Below the pieces are notes generated by a model. The model saw only the letters and a program-made list of their open reading frames with translations. It made no database searches and was not told where the DNA came from. Below, one piece after another: positions 36,449 through 45,366 of a stretch of 64,000 bases of DNA. This DNA is from Methanimicrococcus blatticola (GTDB lineage: Archaea; Halobacteriota; Methanosarcinia; Methanosarcinales; Methanosarcinaceae), in assembly GCF_004363215.1 (NCBI RefSeq), contig NZ_SNYS01000005.1:124001-188000 (forward strand), read 5' to 3'. The position numbers were made by a program, and so were the translations under genes. Every line of letters begins with the position of its first letter. The first letter of the stretch is position 1.

Positions 36449-36658
36449 GGTTCATCATCTATAGATTAAATTAATTCGATTTTCGATGTAATTTCCCCGT
36501 ACATTGAAAACCGCTGAAGCCGGCGACGTACGCCGCAAACGGCAATGTGAATATCAGATTCAATTCATAATAAAATGAAAATAAATCTCCGGTCAACGCT
36601 TTCGTTCACCTGAATAGTTATTTTCTTTAATACGATATATATTTGATGATAACCCCGA

Positions 36659-37057
36659 TCAATTCAAAATATGAAAATCGTTTTCATTTTTCAAAACAAT
36701 TTCAAGTGAACCGTTGTACTCCTCAACCGACCCTTTGACACCGATTCGGCGGTCAACATCGACTTTTGAATAAATGGCAGACGCGCCGGATGATTTCGGA
36801 ATAAAAACAGGCAGAACGGTATGATCATCACATTCCATTTGAACAATCAAATGCTCGCCCTTAAAAGTCATTTTTTTACTCATTACCAACCCTTCCGCAT
36901 AAACCGTTTTTCCGACATCCGCCACCGTCGGAATAACAGCGTTTTCGCCGGCAGATGTCCAAGACGCATGGTCAGCCGAAATGACGGCATACAGTAGAAA
37001 AACGGTTGAAAAAGCCATTAAAAATAAAATAATCACAATTTTGTTTTCAGTTTTCAT
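36659..37057 (-). CDS. Membrane-anchored OB-fold protein
   Basis: A 132-residue protein with one N-terminal membrane anchor or signal segment (about 7-27). The domain of about 95 residues after it has the order VGKTVYAEGLV, LIVQMECDD, VLPVFIP, RRIGVKGSVEEYNGSLEIVLK, the five-strand pattern of the nucleic-acid-type OB fold seen in short archaeal proteins. It lies outside the cytoplasm if the anchor is as predicted. GAGGA precedes the ATG. The function is unknown. Confidence 0.7.
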   Translation of the reverse strand: MKTENKIVIILFLMAFSTVFLLYAVISADHASWTSAGENAVIPTVADVGKTVYAEGLVMSKKMTFKGEHLIVQMECDDHTVLPVFIPKSSGASAIYSKVDVDRRIGVKGSVEEYNGSLEIVLKNENDFHILN

Positions 37058-37190
37058 TATAATTCCTCAGCATCAAAATAAACACCGAGCGGATATAATT
37101 TATGAAATTTTCAAAAACGAAAAGATTAAATGACCGGATTAAAAGCAACGCCGCTTTCTCAAAACAAATTGAAAATGAATGAGAATATGG

Positions 37191-37251
37191 AAAAAATGGA
37201 AAATAAATTGAAAAAACGGAAAATAAATTGAAAAAAACGGAAAATAAATTG
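37191..37251. repeat. 20-21-bp tandem repeat, three copies
   Basis: Units of AAAAAACGGAAAATAAATTG. The rest of the gap 37058-37739 is AT-rich with no supported gene apart from the inverted repeat at 37646. Confidence 0.9.
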
Positions 37252-37645
37252 AAAAATATTATAATGATTATTAGTAAAAACTCTATTTTTAATCATTATA
37301 GTTACAAACATTTTCAATATCAAAAGAGATTGTTTTACCAGATAATACATATTCGTATTTTTATAAATATAACTTATTCGGCATAAAATCGATACAAAAA
37401 TATTATATATCACTGAATTTTTCAATTTATTGTTGACAAAAATAAAAAGATGAAGTTCTTTGGAAAATTGTCAAAAATCAAATTCAGTAACCAAATTATA
37501 GAATATAGAATTTGATTGTAAACCTAAATTAAGCCTAAATTAAACCTAAATTAAAACTGAGTATAGAAAAAATTGAAACAAAACCTTTAGACAAAATTTA
37601 GCAAATCCCCAAAATCCCCAAAAAATCTGATTGATTGTCGCATTA

Positions 37646-37674
37646 CAATTCGGAATGCGGCAGCAATCCGATTG
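37646..37674 (+). promoter_or_regulatory. Inverted repeat upstream of amt-glnK
   Basis: CAATTCGGAATGC (37646-37658) and GCAATCCGATTG (37663-37674) form an imperfect dyad about 65 bases before amt. It contains GGAA/ATCC parts but is not an exact NrpR site (GGAA-N6-TTCC is the form I recall). It is a candidate nitrogen operator or leader hairpin. Confidence 0.4.
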
Positions 37675-37739
37675 TGCATCGCCGATCAAACACCAAAACC
37701 AAAATTCAAATTATTTCAAAAAATAAAAGGTGAAAACTT

Positions 37740-38945
37740 TTGGCAATAGACAGCGGTTCAACAGCTTTTCTGCTTATTTGTACAGCTCTTGTAACACTTA
37801 TGGTACCTGCTTTAGGTCTTTTTTACGGCGGATTGGTTCGTAAAAAAAATATCATTTCAATGGTCTTCCTCAGCTTTCTGGCGCTTTCGATTGTCAGCAT
37901 TCAGTGGGTTCTCTTCGGATATTCCCTCTCATTCGGACCGGACATCGGCGGCCTCATCGGCGGCTTGGATTATGCCGGACTAATCGGAATCGGCATGGAA
38001 GATACAATCGTTGAAGGCATTCCCGACATTCTTTTCATTGCTTTTCAAATGATTTTTGCAGGCCTTTCCCTTGCAATTATCACATCCGGTTTCGCCGAAC
38101 GCGTGAAACTGGCGTCATTCATTGTTTTCGGTCTTCTTTGGACCACACTCGTTTATGACCCGCTGGCGCACTGGGCGTGGGGCGGCGGCTGGGCACACGC
38201 GCTTGGTGCATTGGACTTTGCCGGCGGAACGGTAGTTCACATCAGCGCCGGTTTCGGCGCGCTTGCAGCAGCCTTTGTCATCGGCAAACGTTCCGGCTTC
38301 GGCGAAACAAAAATGGTTTCTGCACCCCAAAATATTCCACTGACCCTTCTCGGAGCAGGTCTTCTGTGGGTCGGCTGGTTCGGCTTTAACGGCGGATCAG
38401 CACTTGCCGCGGACGGAATTGCAGCACTTGCCGTCATGAACACGGCACTTGCCGCCGCTTCGGGCGCACTGATCTGGATGATTGTCAGTTCCATCAAAAG
38501 TAAACCCAGTGCCGTCGGTCTGGTTTCAGGAGCGTTGGCAGGTCTTGTCGGCATCACACCCGCTGCCGGATATGTCGAAATATTTCCGGCAATCATCATC
38601 GGCGGCATTGCCTCCCTCGTTTGTTATTACGCTTTAATATTCCGCGTCAAAAAAGGATGGGATGAAAGTTTGGATGCCTGGGCCATTCACGGTGTCGGCG
38701 GTCTTTGGGGCGCGATTGCAACCGGCATTTTCGCCTCTTCCGCGCTGGCCGGTGTCGGCGGTCTGATTGAAGGCAACTTTATGCAGTTTGCCGTCAATGC
38801 GGGAGATGCGATTATCGCTGTTGTTTTCTCATTCATCATGACATACATCATCGCGCTTGCCGTCAAAAAAGTAATGGGACTTCGCGTCTCTGAAATCGAA
38901 GAAGATCTCGGACTGGACATTTCCAACCACGGAGAACGCGCTTAA
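37740..38945 (+). CDS. amt: Ammonium transporter
   Basis: An Amt/Rh family channel of 401 residues with 11 membrane helices. It carries FYGGLVRKKNIISM near the start, WAWGGGWAHALGALDFAGGTVVH with the conserved His side of the pore, GWFGFNGGSA and the second pore region DAWAIHGVGGLWGAIATGIF. The start is TTG with AAGGTG seven bases upstream. It forms an operon with glnK (22 bases between), the classic ammonium uptake/PII pair. Nitrogen control is expected. Confidence 0.97.
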   Translation: MAIDSGSTAFLLICTALVTLMVPALGLFYGGLVRKKNIISMVFLSFLALSIVSIQWVLFGYSLSFGPDIGGLIGGLDYAGLIGIGMEDTIVEGIPDILFIAFQMIFAGLSLAIITSGFAERVKLASFIVFGLLWTTLVYDPLAHWAWGGGWAHALGALDFAGGTVVHISAGFGALAAAFVIGKRSGFGETKMVSAPQNIPLTLLGAGLLWVGWFGFNGGSALAADGIAALAVMNTALAAASGALIWMIVSSIKSKPSAVGLVSGALAGLVGITPAAGYVEIFPAIIIGGIASLVCYYALIFRVKKGWDESLDAWAIHGVGGLWGAIATGIFASSALAGVGGLIEGNFMQFAVNAGDAIIAVVFSFIMTYIIALAVKKVMGLRVSEIEEDLGLDISNHGERA

Positions 38946-38967
38946 TAAAATTTAAACGGTGAAAAAT

Positions 38968-39297
38968 ATGAAAATGATTATGGCAGTAATCCGCCCCGAA
39001 AAATTCGACGCGGTCAAACAGGCACTGGCTGACAAAGGCTATTTCGGCATGACCGTCACGGAAGTTTCCGGGCGCGGTGAACAAAGAGGCGTTTGCCTGC
39101 AATACAGAGGAAAACCGATTCATGTTGATGTGATTCAAAAAACGGAAATTCAACTCACGACATGCGATGAAAAAGCGGATGAAGTAATTGACATTATTCG
39201 AACAACCGCCTGCTCCGGAAGAATCGGAGACGGCCGCATTTTTGTCGTCCCCGTTGAAAAAGCAATCACCATCAGAACCGGTGAAGTATTTTACTGA
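38968..39297 (+). CDS. glnK: PII nitrogen regulatory protein GlnK
   Basis: A trimeric PII protein of 109 residues that senses 2-oxoglutarate and ATP/ADP and blocks Amt by inserting its T-loop. It has the beta strand MIMAVIRPEKFDAVKQAL, a T-loop region SGRGEQRGVCLQYRGKP and the B-loop TTACSGRIGDGRIFVVPVE. The T-loop carries a Cys and one Tyr in place of the usual two-Tyr arrangement, a modest oddity. A GTG three codons upstream is less likely because it is part of the ribosome site. Confidence 0.95.
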   Translation: MKMIMAVIRPEKFDAVKQALADKGYFGMTVTEVSGRGEQRGVCLQYRGKPIHVDVIQKTEIQLTTCDEKADEVIDIIRTTACSGRIGDGRIFVVPVEKAITIRTGEVFY

Positions 39298-39494
39298 ACC
39301 CCGACTGAATATGATTAAAATGAAAGAAAAACATATTTCTTTCATTTTTCCTCCATTTTTCTTTTCATTTTTCTTTCATTTTTTCATTTTTTCATTTTTC
39401 TTTCATTTTTTTCATTTTTCTTTCATTTTTTACTCGATTCTTACTTCATATTTTTATGGTGCTGCCGCCGCGCGCGAGCCGCTCCGCTTTTCAA

Positions 39495-39600
39495 GAAATC
39501 AATAAAATGAACACTTTTTTTAAAAATCAATAAAATGAACACTGTTTTTTAAAATCAATAAAATGAACACTGTTTTTTAAAATCAATAAAAATGAAAACG
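39495..39600. repeat. 28-bp tandem repeat, about four copies
   Basis: Units containing AAATCAATAAAATGAACACT and a T-run. Just upstream (about 39460-39495) lies GCGCGAGCCGCTCCGCTTTTC, whose complement recurs at 26098-26118. T-rich TTTCATTTTTC repeats fill 39320-39440. Confidence 0.85.
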
Positions 39601-39656
39601 GTCTTTTAGAATCAGAATCAACAAAACAGACCATGTTTTTTAAAAAATAAAAAAGA

Positions 39657-39681
39657 GAACGGAATTATTCACAATCCGTTC
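39657..39681 (-). terminator. Terminator of the homocysteine gene pair
   Basis: GAACGGA and TCCGTTC pair over the last codons of the ferredoxin gene. The minus strand continues with CTCTTTTTT. Confidence 0.65.
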
Positions 39682-40063
39682 CGTCAATCGATAAAGCCTG
39701 ATGCGGGCACATGCCGACACAAAGACCGCACCGAATGCATTTTTGAGTATCCATCGTCAAGCTCCAGTCTTCGGCGTATCCGAAAACTTTAGACGGACAA
39801 ACGGAAATGCAGGCGCCGCAATCAACGCATTCTTTTTCATCCCGGCAGATCAGCGTATCCAACAGCTGAACCGCGACCCCGCGGGATTCAAATTCATCTT
39901 TGATGGCTTCATAACTTTTGTCAATGACTTCAATAATGATTTCGCCGCCTTTTGAATCCACGTGAGAGGAAACAATACTGACAAGAATGCCTGTTTTGAT
40001 AATCACTTCGGATAAAATCGGTGATTTTACACGCTCTTCTGGAAAACTGATTTTAAGTTTCAT
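39665..40063 (-). CDS. NIL-domain ferredoxin, homocysteine synthesis iron-sulfur subunit
   Basis: A 132-residue protein. The N-terminal NIL domain (about 1-75) is followed by two [4Fe-4S] ferredoxin motifs, CVDCGACISVCP and CIRCGLCVGMCP. In Methanosarcina acetivorans the neighbouring pair MA1821-MA1822 converts aspartate semialdehyde and a sulfur donor to homocysteine; this is the MA1822-type subunit. Its ATG overlaps the stop of the large subunit gene by four bases, so the two are translated together. Confidence 0.9.
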   Translation of the reverse strand: MKLKISFPEERVKSPILSEVIIKTGILVSIVSSHVDSKGGEIIIEVIDKSYEAIKDEFESRGVAVQLLDTLICRDEKECVDCGACISVCPSKVFGYAEDWSLTMDTQKCIRCGLCVGMCPHQALSIDGTDCE

Positions 40064-41562
40064 TCATGCTTCCCCCTTGTGAAAAGTTTGCTGATGTGCT
40101 CGCTTGTTAACATGCCGATTACATTTTGATTGCTGTCAATGACAGGAATTGCGGAAATCTTGAATTCCGTCAGTCTTTTGGCAACCACATCAATGGTTTC
40201 ATCAGGTGAACAGGTAATCACGTTTTTTGTCATACAAGCGTTGACCGTATCGGTGTTCCCGTCCGCGACCGCCTTTGAGATGTCCCACGATGTAATGATG
40301 CCGACAAGTTTACCGTTTGAAAGAACGGAAACATGATTGCGCTCATTCTGTTTCATGAGTCCGGCCGCTTCAATGATGCCGGCAGACTCATCCACCGTAA
40401 TGACTTTTTCGCCCATGACATCGCGAACGACAGGTGTCTTGTTCGTTTCTTTCATGGGTTTGGTCGATTGTTTCGGCGGCAGCGTTGTCGTATTTGCGCC
40501 GAGCAGGAAAGTGCCCGCAACAATGCGGCGCTTTAACTCTTCTGCCACGTCACGGGATTTCTTGAAGCTGGACATACAGGATGTCGTAACATCTTTTCCG
40601 TTGAGCGAAATGCTGCCCGAGCGAAGTTCTTCATAGTTGGCATTTCTGACAACCGGACGATCACGCTTGCCGATACTGTAATCTTTAATACTGACTTCAA
40701 TATCTTTATCGCGGACAGCTGTTGCCTGTGCCATTTCGGCATCCAAGATCGGAATCGGAATACCGATGCCCAGGAACAGAGAGGTTCCGTAACCTTCGAA
40801 ACTGGCGGCATTGACATATTCTTTTGTCATTTCTTTGAGATTTGCCGTTGTCATGAGAGTTCCGTAGCCGGACGCTGTTGAACATTGCGTTCCTTCGCCG
40901 ACAACCGTACCCTCGGCACCGCCCATAAAAATTTTGGTGCCCGCGCCGATGGTTCTGTAAGTCGGATCATTGGAAAGCGGCGACAAAATGCCGGCACCGG
41001 AATACGTCACATTTTTGAAATCCGGGAGCAGTTCGCCCATGTAAGTATGAATAATTTTCTTCGATCCGTTCGTTGCGGCATCGTATCTCTGGTAAACATT
41101 TCTCGGATTCACCATGATTGCCTGATTCAAATCATCCAGCGTAATCGTCGTCGTTAACTCCTTTCTCGGATAACAGTCCGTTCCGTAGGACTGGGCAACG
41201 ACTTCAACTTCTTTGCCGCAGATCAAATCTTCAATGACGTGTGCGCCGCCATATTTAATGCCGAGCTTTTCAGACACTTGCGTTGCGCCCAAGTAGGAAT
41301 CAACGGCAGCGATGCCGCTGTACGCTTCAACGTCATTCATGAACATTTTCGTAATTTTAATCGGGATTTCGGAGTGACCGAAGTTGAGGAAAACGCCTGA
41401 AGAACACATAGCGCCGAAAGTCCCCGTGGTCACCACGTCAACTTCTTTAGCCGCCTTTTCGGCACCGATATTATCTACAATGTCAGACATTTCTTCAGCT
41501 GTCACGACACAGACATTACCGGATGCGATTTTTTCATTGATTTCAGCAATCGTTTTCGCCAT
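40060..41562 (-). CDS. L-aspartate semialdehyde sulfurtransferase (DUF39 + CBS pair)
   Basis: A 500-residue enzyme. The DUF39 domain (about 1-365) contains GTFGAMCSSGVFLNFGH with a conserved Cys near residue 53 and a second Cys in YGTDCYPRKE; the former corresponds, as I recall, to a Cys needed in the M. acetivorans enzyme. Two CBS domains (about 375-500; SAGIIEAAGLMKQN and CSPDETIDVVAKRL) form a regulatory module that may bind SAM or adenine nucleotides. It makes homocysteine without O-acetylhomoserine. It is coupled to the ferredoxin subunit. Confidence 0.9.
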   Translation of the reverse strand: MAKTIAEINEKIASGNVCVVTAEEMSDIVDNIGAEKAAKEVDVVTTGTFGAMCSSGVFLNFGHSEIPIKITKMFMNDVEAYSGIAAVDSYLGATQVSEKLGIKYGGAHVIEDLICGKEVEVVAQSYGTDCYPRKELTTTITLDDLNQAIMVNPRNVYQRYDAATNGSKKIIHTYMGELLPDFKNVTYSGAGILSPLSNDPTYRTIGAGTKIFMGGAEGTVVGEGTQCSTASGYGTLMTTANLKEMTKEYVNAASFEGYGTSLFLGIGIPIPILDAEMAQATAVRDKDIEVSIKDYSIGKRDRPVVRNANYEELRSGSISLNGKDVTTSCMSSFKKSRDVAEELKRRIVAGTFLLGANTTTLPPKQSTKPMKETNKTPVVRDVMGEKVITVDESAGIIEAAGLMKQNERNHVSVLSNGKLVGIITSWDISKAVADGNTDTVNACMTKNVITCSPDETIDVVAKRLTEFKISAIPVIDSNQNVIGMLTSEHISKLFTRGKHE

Positions 41563-41669
41563 TTATTCGTCTCCTTTTCAAGAAAACCGCATCAGCGATT
41601 TCCGTTATAAGATATGTATGTTTGATTTGATTTTTATTTAGTATTAAAACCTGATTCGCCCGACCTTTT

Positions 41670-41767
41670 ATGAAAATAATTCCATGAAAATGATTTCATG
41701 ATAATGATTTCATGAAAATGATTCTATGAAAATAATTCCATGAAAATGATTCCATGAAAGATGATTC
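41670..41767. repeat. 14-bp tandem repeat, seven copies
   Basis: Units of ATGAAAATGATTCC with TTTC/TTCT variants. The period is not a multiple of three. The rest of 41563-42137 is AT-rich, with TATA-like sequence near 41975 and no gene. Confidence 0.92.
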
Positions 41768-42137
41768 ATACAAGACGGAATCAGAATGTAAAAGCTATTC
41801 ATTTATTACGCTTTTGATTATAAATTCTGCTACCGAAACTGCCACATTCAAAGATTTTAAGAATCTCATAAGTTTTTTTAAGAGACTCTTATTGAAATAT
41901 TGACAAATGCAAATATTTTACAAATGTTCATAAATTTGAATGATTTGTGCAGTAACAATTAGAACATACAAAAGTATATAAATTTTTCACTGAAATATAA
42001 CTGACAGTAATATTTTCGAATAAAACAATGCAATATACAGGTAGCTCGGAAATATAAAAATCTTTTAAAAATAATATCGAATAGACCACTCATATTAAAT
42101 AAAATGTTGCAGTTATACTTTTTTAGAATTCAAAGAA

Positions 42138-42905
42138 ATGGGAATTATATCATTAAAACAGGCGATTATGATGGAAAAGAGTCAAAAATATCCCGATGTA
42201 ACATTGCTGAACCCGGAAGGAGCGGTTATTGATACATATACCAAACGATATCTTGAACTCGGTCACCGCTTCTATGATTTATTCAAACATGATTTGAAGA
42301 ACTATCAAAATGCTATTTTTATGGCGCTTGATCTTTACCAATTAAAGAAGGAAGACAAATATCTTTCAATGGTTGAAGAAGCCTCTCAAAAGAGTTTAGA
42401 GCATATTGAAGCCATTAAAGAGATTGAGCCTTTTGTTTACAGCGGCGGAAATCTCGGCTTTTATTCCTTTTACGCTTGTATGAACCGAATTATTTCAAAA
42501 TACCCGGACAGAGAAATTGAAATAAACGGCAATGATATCTGTGTTTTTGCAGATTCCGCTTTTCCGAAATTATTTGATTTGATGTTTCAAATTACATTGG
42601 ATAATGAAACCAAACACAAGATATCATTTACAACTTCCGAATTTCAAGAAGACGGATTGAAAAAATGCAACGTTAAAGTAGAAATTCACAACTTCTCAAT
42701 TCCCGGAAATGCGCTTGAAACTATTTTAAATGAAGATACGAACAGCGTGACCGGCGATAGGATGAGTCTGTCTTTTTATGTTGCGAAAATGATTCTTTAC
42801 CGTTACTCCGGCAATTTGAAACTGACGGAATCAACAAAAGATAAAACTGTTTTGTCGGTCACATTTTTGAGTGCCGACAATCCCGTCTTCAATTCAAACC
42901 GGTAA
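42138..42905 (+). CDS. Degenerate histidine-kinase-like protein
   Basis: A 255-residue soluble protein. Residues 40-75 contain FKHDLKNYQNAIFMALDLY, which looks like the phospho-acceptor H-box (H-D-L-K-N) of archaeal sensor kinases. The C-terminal half looks like a worn HATPase domain: ADSAFPKLFDLMFQITLDN fits the N-box region and SLSFYVAKMILYRYSGNLKL fits the G2 helix. A canonical D-x-G-x-G is not visible, so ATP binding is doubtful. It has no sensor domain and no adjacent response regulator. A phosphotransfer or scaffold role is inference. Confidence 0.65.
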   Translation: MGIISLKQAIMMEKSQKYPDVTLLNPEGAVIDTYTKRYLELGHRFYDLFKHDLKNYQNAIFMALDLYQLKKEDKYLSMVEEASQKSLEHIEAIKEIEPFVYSGGNLGFYSFYACMNRIISKYPDREIEINGNDICVFADSAFPKLFDLMFQITLDNETKHKISFTTSEFQEDGLKKCNVKVEIHNFSIPGNALETILNEDTNSVTGDRMSLSFYVAKMILYRYSGNLKLTESTKDKTVLSVTFLSADNPVFNSNR

Positions 42906-42959
42906 ACGCTCGGATAATCTTTTATTTCATGCCGAACATTGCTTTTCAAGGTGACACCT

Positions 42960-43394
42960 TTGACGCGCGTTTTGGCAACAGGAACTTTTGACATTTTACA
43001 TCCGGGACATCTTTATTTTTTGGAGCAGGCAAAAATGCTCGGCGATGAACTTTATGTCATCATCAGCCGCGATGTCAATGTCAATCACAAACCGACGCCG
43101 ATTATTCCCGAAAAACAGCGTTTGGAAATGGTTTCTGCATTGAAGCCGGTCGATTTCGCGCTTCTCGGCAGCTTAACGGATTATTTTGAGCCGATTGCAG
43201 AAATTCAACCCGACATCATTGTTCTCGGCTTTGACCAAAAATTCCAAGAAAAAGAATTGGAAGAAGCCTTAAACAAGCGCGGATTTTTCCCGAAAGTGAT
43301 GCGTCTGCCGCAAATCGGCGGCGATTTTTACAGCAGCCGGGCAATTGCCGCAGAAATCATTGAGCGGAAAAAGAAACACCGGCCGATTGAATAA
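42960..43394 (+). CDS. ribL: Archaeal FAD synthase
   Basis: Transfers AMP from ATP to FMN to make FAD; 144 residues, nucleotidyltransferase fold. It has VLATGTFDILHPGHLYFLEQAK with the HxGH-type HPGH, SRDVNVNHKP and GFDQKF, as in the MJ1179-type RibL. The start was moved to a TTG (LTRVLATG) with AAGGTG six bases upstream; an earlier TTG has no ribosome site and adds non-family residues. It follows the kinase-like gene by 54 bases. Confidence 0.9.
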   Translation: MTRVLATGTFDILHPGHLYFLEQAKMLGDELYVIISRDVNVNHKPTPIIPEKQRLEMVSALKPVDFALLGSLTDYFEPIAEIQPDIIVLGFDQKFQEKELEEALNKRGFFPKVMRLPQIGGDFYSSRAIAAEIIERKKKHRPIE

Positions 43395-43544
43395 TAAAAT
43401 TCGATTCAAACAAATTTTAAATTATCTTTTTTGCAGTTTATCATAAGAAAATATGCCACCCCTTTTTTTACATTTTAATCAAAGAAAACCATGCTCTTTG
43501 CATTTCATCTAAAGAACACACCCCGTTTTTTGCAGACATGATAA

Positions 43545-44139
43545 ATACGATGCGTCTTATTCGCAGTGCGGCTGTTGCCGGCAGCAGCTTGTGCCGGCAA
43601 GGCAGCGACTGACAGAACGGAAACGGCAAGATAGAAGCAGCAAAACAGAAACGATAAGGTAGCGGCAGCAAAACAGAAACAGTAAGGTAGCAGCAGCAAA
43701 ACAGAAACGGTAAGGTAGCAGCATCACGTTCGCGAAGCGAACGGCTGTGACAAAAAGAAGCAGGTACATGTAGCAACGCTGGTAAACGCAACAACGCCAA
43801 TAAACACAGCAACAATCGATAAACGCAGCAAATTAAACGAAACTAAGCAAAAAAGAAAATCAATCTGATCGAAAATCCATGTTTCGTTTTTGCTGTATCG
43901 GCTGAGTACGAATCCGCAAATTTCCGATTCCTCACTCAGCTTCGCTTCGTTCAGAATCGAAAATTAGCGGGCAGTTGTTTCGGGTTTCAGCGAAACGGAT
44001 AAAAATCGCGAAGCGATTTTCTATAAACACCGCCCCCCACTGCTCATGAAAAATTGTGAGCGAAGCGAACAATTTTTGCAAACTTCCGATTCCTCGCTCA
44101 GCTTCGCTTCGTTCAGAATCGAAAATTAGCGGGCGGTTG
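43545..44139. repeat. GCGAAGC hairpin island 2
   Basis: This is the most complete island. Three 28-bp units of AAACGGTAAGGTAGCAGC(AGC) lead to the hairpin GTTCGCGAAGCGAAC (43728-43742). A short degenerate minisatellite follows, then the conserved TTTTTGCTGTATCGGCTG segment, a long hairpin (43915-43969), AAAATC-GCGAAGC-GATTTT (44002-44020), AAAAATTGT/ACAATTTTT around GAGCGAAGCGA (44049-44077), and a second long hairpin ending GCGGGCGGTTG (44083-44139). It fills the gap after ribL. Low-complexity ORFs across it are rejected. Confidence 0.9.
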
Positions 44140-44237
44140 AATCGGGTTGTATTGTATTATAAAAAGGTTTGAGATTATAATTGAAAATTAAAACTATTCA
44201 GCGGCATTAATAAAAAATCGGCGGGAATCGGCGGGAC

Positions 44238-44483
44238 TTAATAAGAAGCGGAAGCGACATCGTATGCTGTTTGAATTAACCGAAGCCATGTGTTCAGCGC
44301 GGAGCGGAGTGAAATGATGTCACTGCTTTGGATTTCCAAGACAAGCCCCTCTTTTTCTAAAGAAAGCGAAATCACGGAGCGGTCTGAAATGGATTCATTC
44401 GTTTCGGGGAGGAGGCTTTGATAAATATCGGAAAGCAACTCCGGGGTTTTCGTTGTGATTGAAAAACGGGCTTGAGCTTTCAA
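44238..44483 (-). CDS. pcc1: KEOPS complex subunit Pcc1
   Basis: An 81-residue dimerising subunit of the KEOPS complex, which makes the t6A modification on ANN-decoding tRNAs with Kae1, Bud32 and Cgi121. The fold is two helices on a three-strand sheet. The N-terminal ARFSITTKTPELLSDIYQSLLPE and the C-terminal SLRSALNTWLRLIQTAYDV fit archaeal Pcc1. It is the last gene of the exosome superoperon here, ten bases after the Brix gene, before repeat island 2. Confidence 0.87.
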   Translation of the reverse strand: MKAQARFSITTKTPELLSDIYQSLLPETNESISDRSVISLSLEKEGLVLEIQSSDIISLRSALNTWLRLIQTAYDVASASY

Positions 44484-44492
44484 AAAATCGCC

Positions 44493-45086
44493 TCAGTGAG
44501 TGATATCGGATTTTATTCCTTTGATATACAATCTCAAGAATAAGCGGTCGTTGGAATAAAAATCCAAACGGTCATCCTGAATATACAAACGGCGAACATA
44601 AGCCCCGTTGGATTTCGGTTTGGATTCGCCTTTGAAAACCCACGGAACAGCGCGAACTTCACCAAGCTCTTTGGGCGGATCTTTTTTATTGTGCTTAAAC
44701 AAATCGTTTAAAGACTCGGGCGGCATAACCAAACCCTTGTCTTCAATCACAAACATATTCAAAAAAGCAAAAAGCGGAGAAGAGTCGGAGCCGTAAAAAA
44801 GGCGTTCGCCGTAACGAAGCTCAGCCTGCGGCACAGGATCAAAAGAAGTTTCCGAAAAACGGAGTGATAAAAATAAGCGTCCGGAAGGATCGTAAAAAGA
44901 AAGGCTGCCGGGATTTCCATGAAATTCCCCGACGATACACAAGACGGCTCCGCTTCCCCTTTCCAAAACTTCAGACAACGGCATTTTACCGCGCGTCATG
45001 TAAGCTGCGTCACAAAAAAGTGCCAGCTTTTTGCATAAAATTTTAGTTTTGAAAGAAGGTTTTCGGGAAGACGTCAGAAGCATCAT
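44493..45086 (-). CDS. Brix-domain ribosome biogenesis protein
   Basis: A 197-residue archaeal Imp4-like protein thought to help rRNA folding during ribosome assembly. The N terminus LLTSSRKPSFKTKILCKKLAL and AYMTRGKMPLSEVL are typical of the archaeal Brix family. Its place between rpoP and pcc1 is the usual one in euryarchaeal exosome superoperons. Either of the first two Met codons could be the start. Confidence 0.87.
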   Translation of the reverse strand: MMLLTSSRKPSFKTKILCKKLALFCDAAYMTRGKMPLSEVLERGSGAVLCIVGEFHGNPGSLSFYDPSGRLFLSLRFSETSFDPVPQAELRYGERLFYGSDSSPLFAFLNMFVIEDKGLVMPPESLNDLFKHNKKDPPKELGEVRAVPWVFKGESKPKSNGAYVRRLYIQDDRLDFYSNDRLFLRLYIKGIKSDITH

Positions 45087-45088
45087 TG

Positions 45089-45226
45089 TTACTCGGCCTT
45101 AATTCTTTTAATGGTTGCCGGGCGTTTTTTAACGAGAATTCTGTGGCCGCAATAGAGACAGCGGACACCTGCGTTTTCATAGTCGATGTCAATTTCTCTT
45201 TTGCAATGGGAACAGTAATAAGACAA
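45089..45226 (-). CDS. rpoP: DNA-directed RNA polymerase subunit P
   Basis: A 45-residue zinc-ribbon subunit of archaeal RNA polymerase (Rpb12 homologue). It begins YYCSHCKRE and continues CLYCGHRILVKKRP, giving the CXXC ... CXXC zinc site, and ends with a basic TIKRIKAE. It uses a TTG start with AAGGTG six bases upstream. Its stop lies two bases before the start of the Brix gene. It is too short for most ORF cut-offs. Confidence 0.95.
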   Translation of the reverse strand: MSYYCSHCKREIDIDYENAGVRCLYCGHRILVKKRPATIKRIKAE

Positions 45227-45366
45227 ATAAGTCACCTTTTTAATTCATTCTGAAAAGTCGAATTACAATTTAGATAATTCAACATATAAAATTAATGTAG
45301 ATACAATCAATACCAAAAAATAAAAAGAAAGAAGAAACAGAAATGGCCCTCACAGCCTCTGTTTCC

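Noticed and set aside
37159-37425. An 88-codon minus-strand ORF
   Set aside because: It consists of Phe/Ile/Asn from an AT-rich stretch and a tandem repeat, and is not convincing as a gene.
43468-43815. Cys/Leu-rich ORFs on the minus strand
   Set aside because: They lie within island 2 repeats and share the same low-complexity origin.
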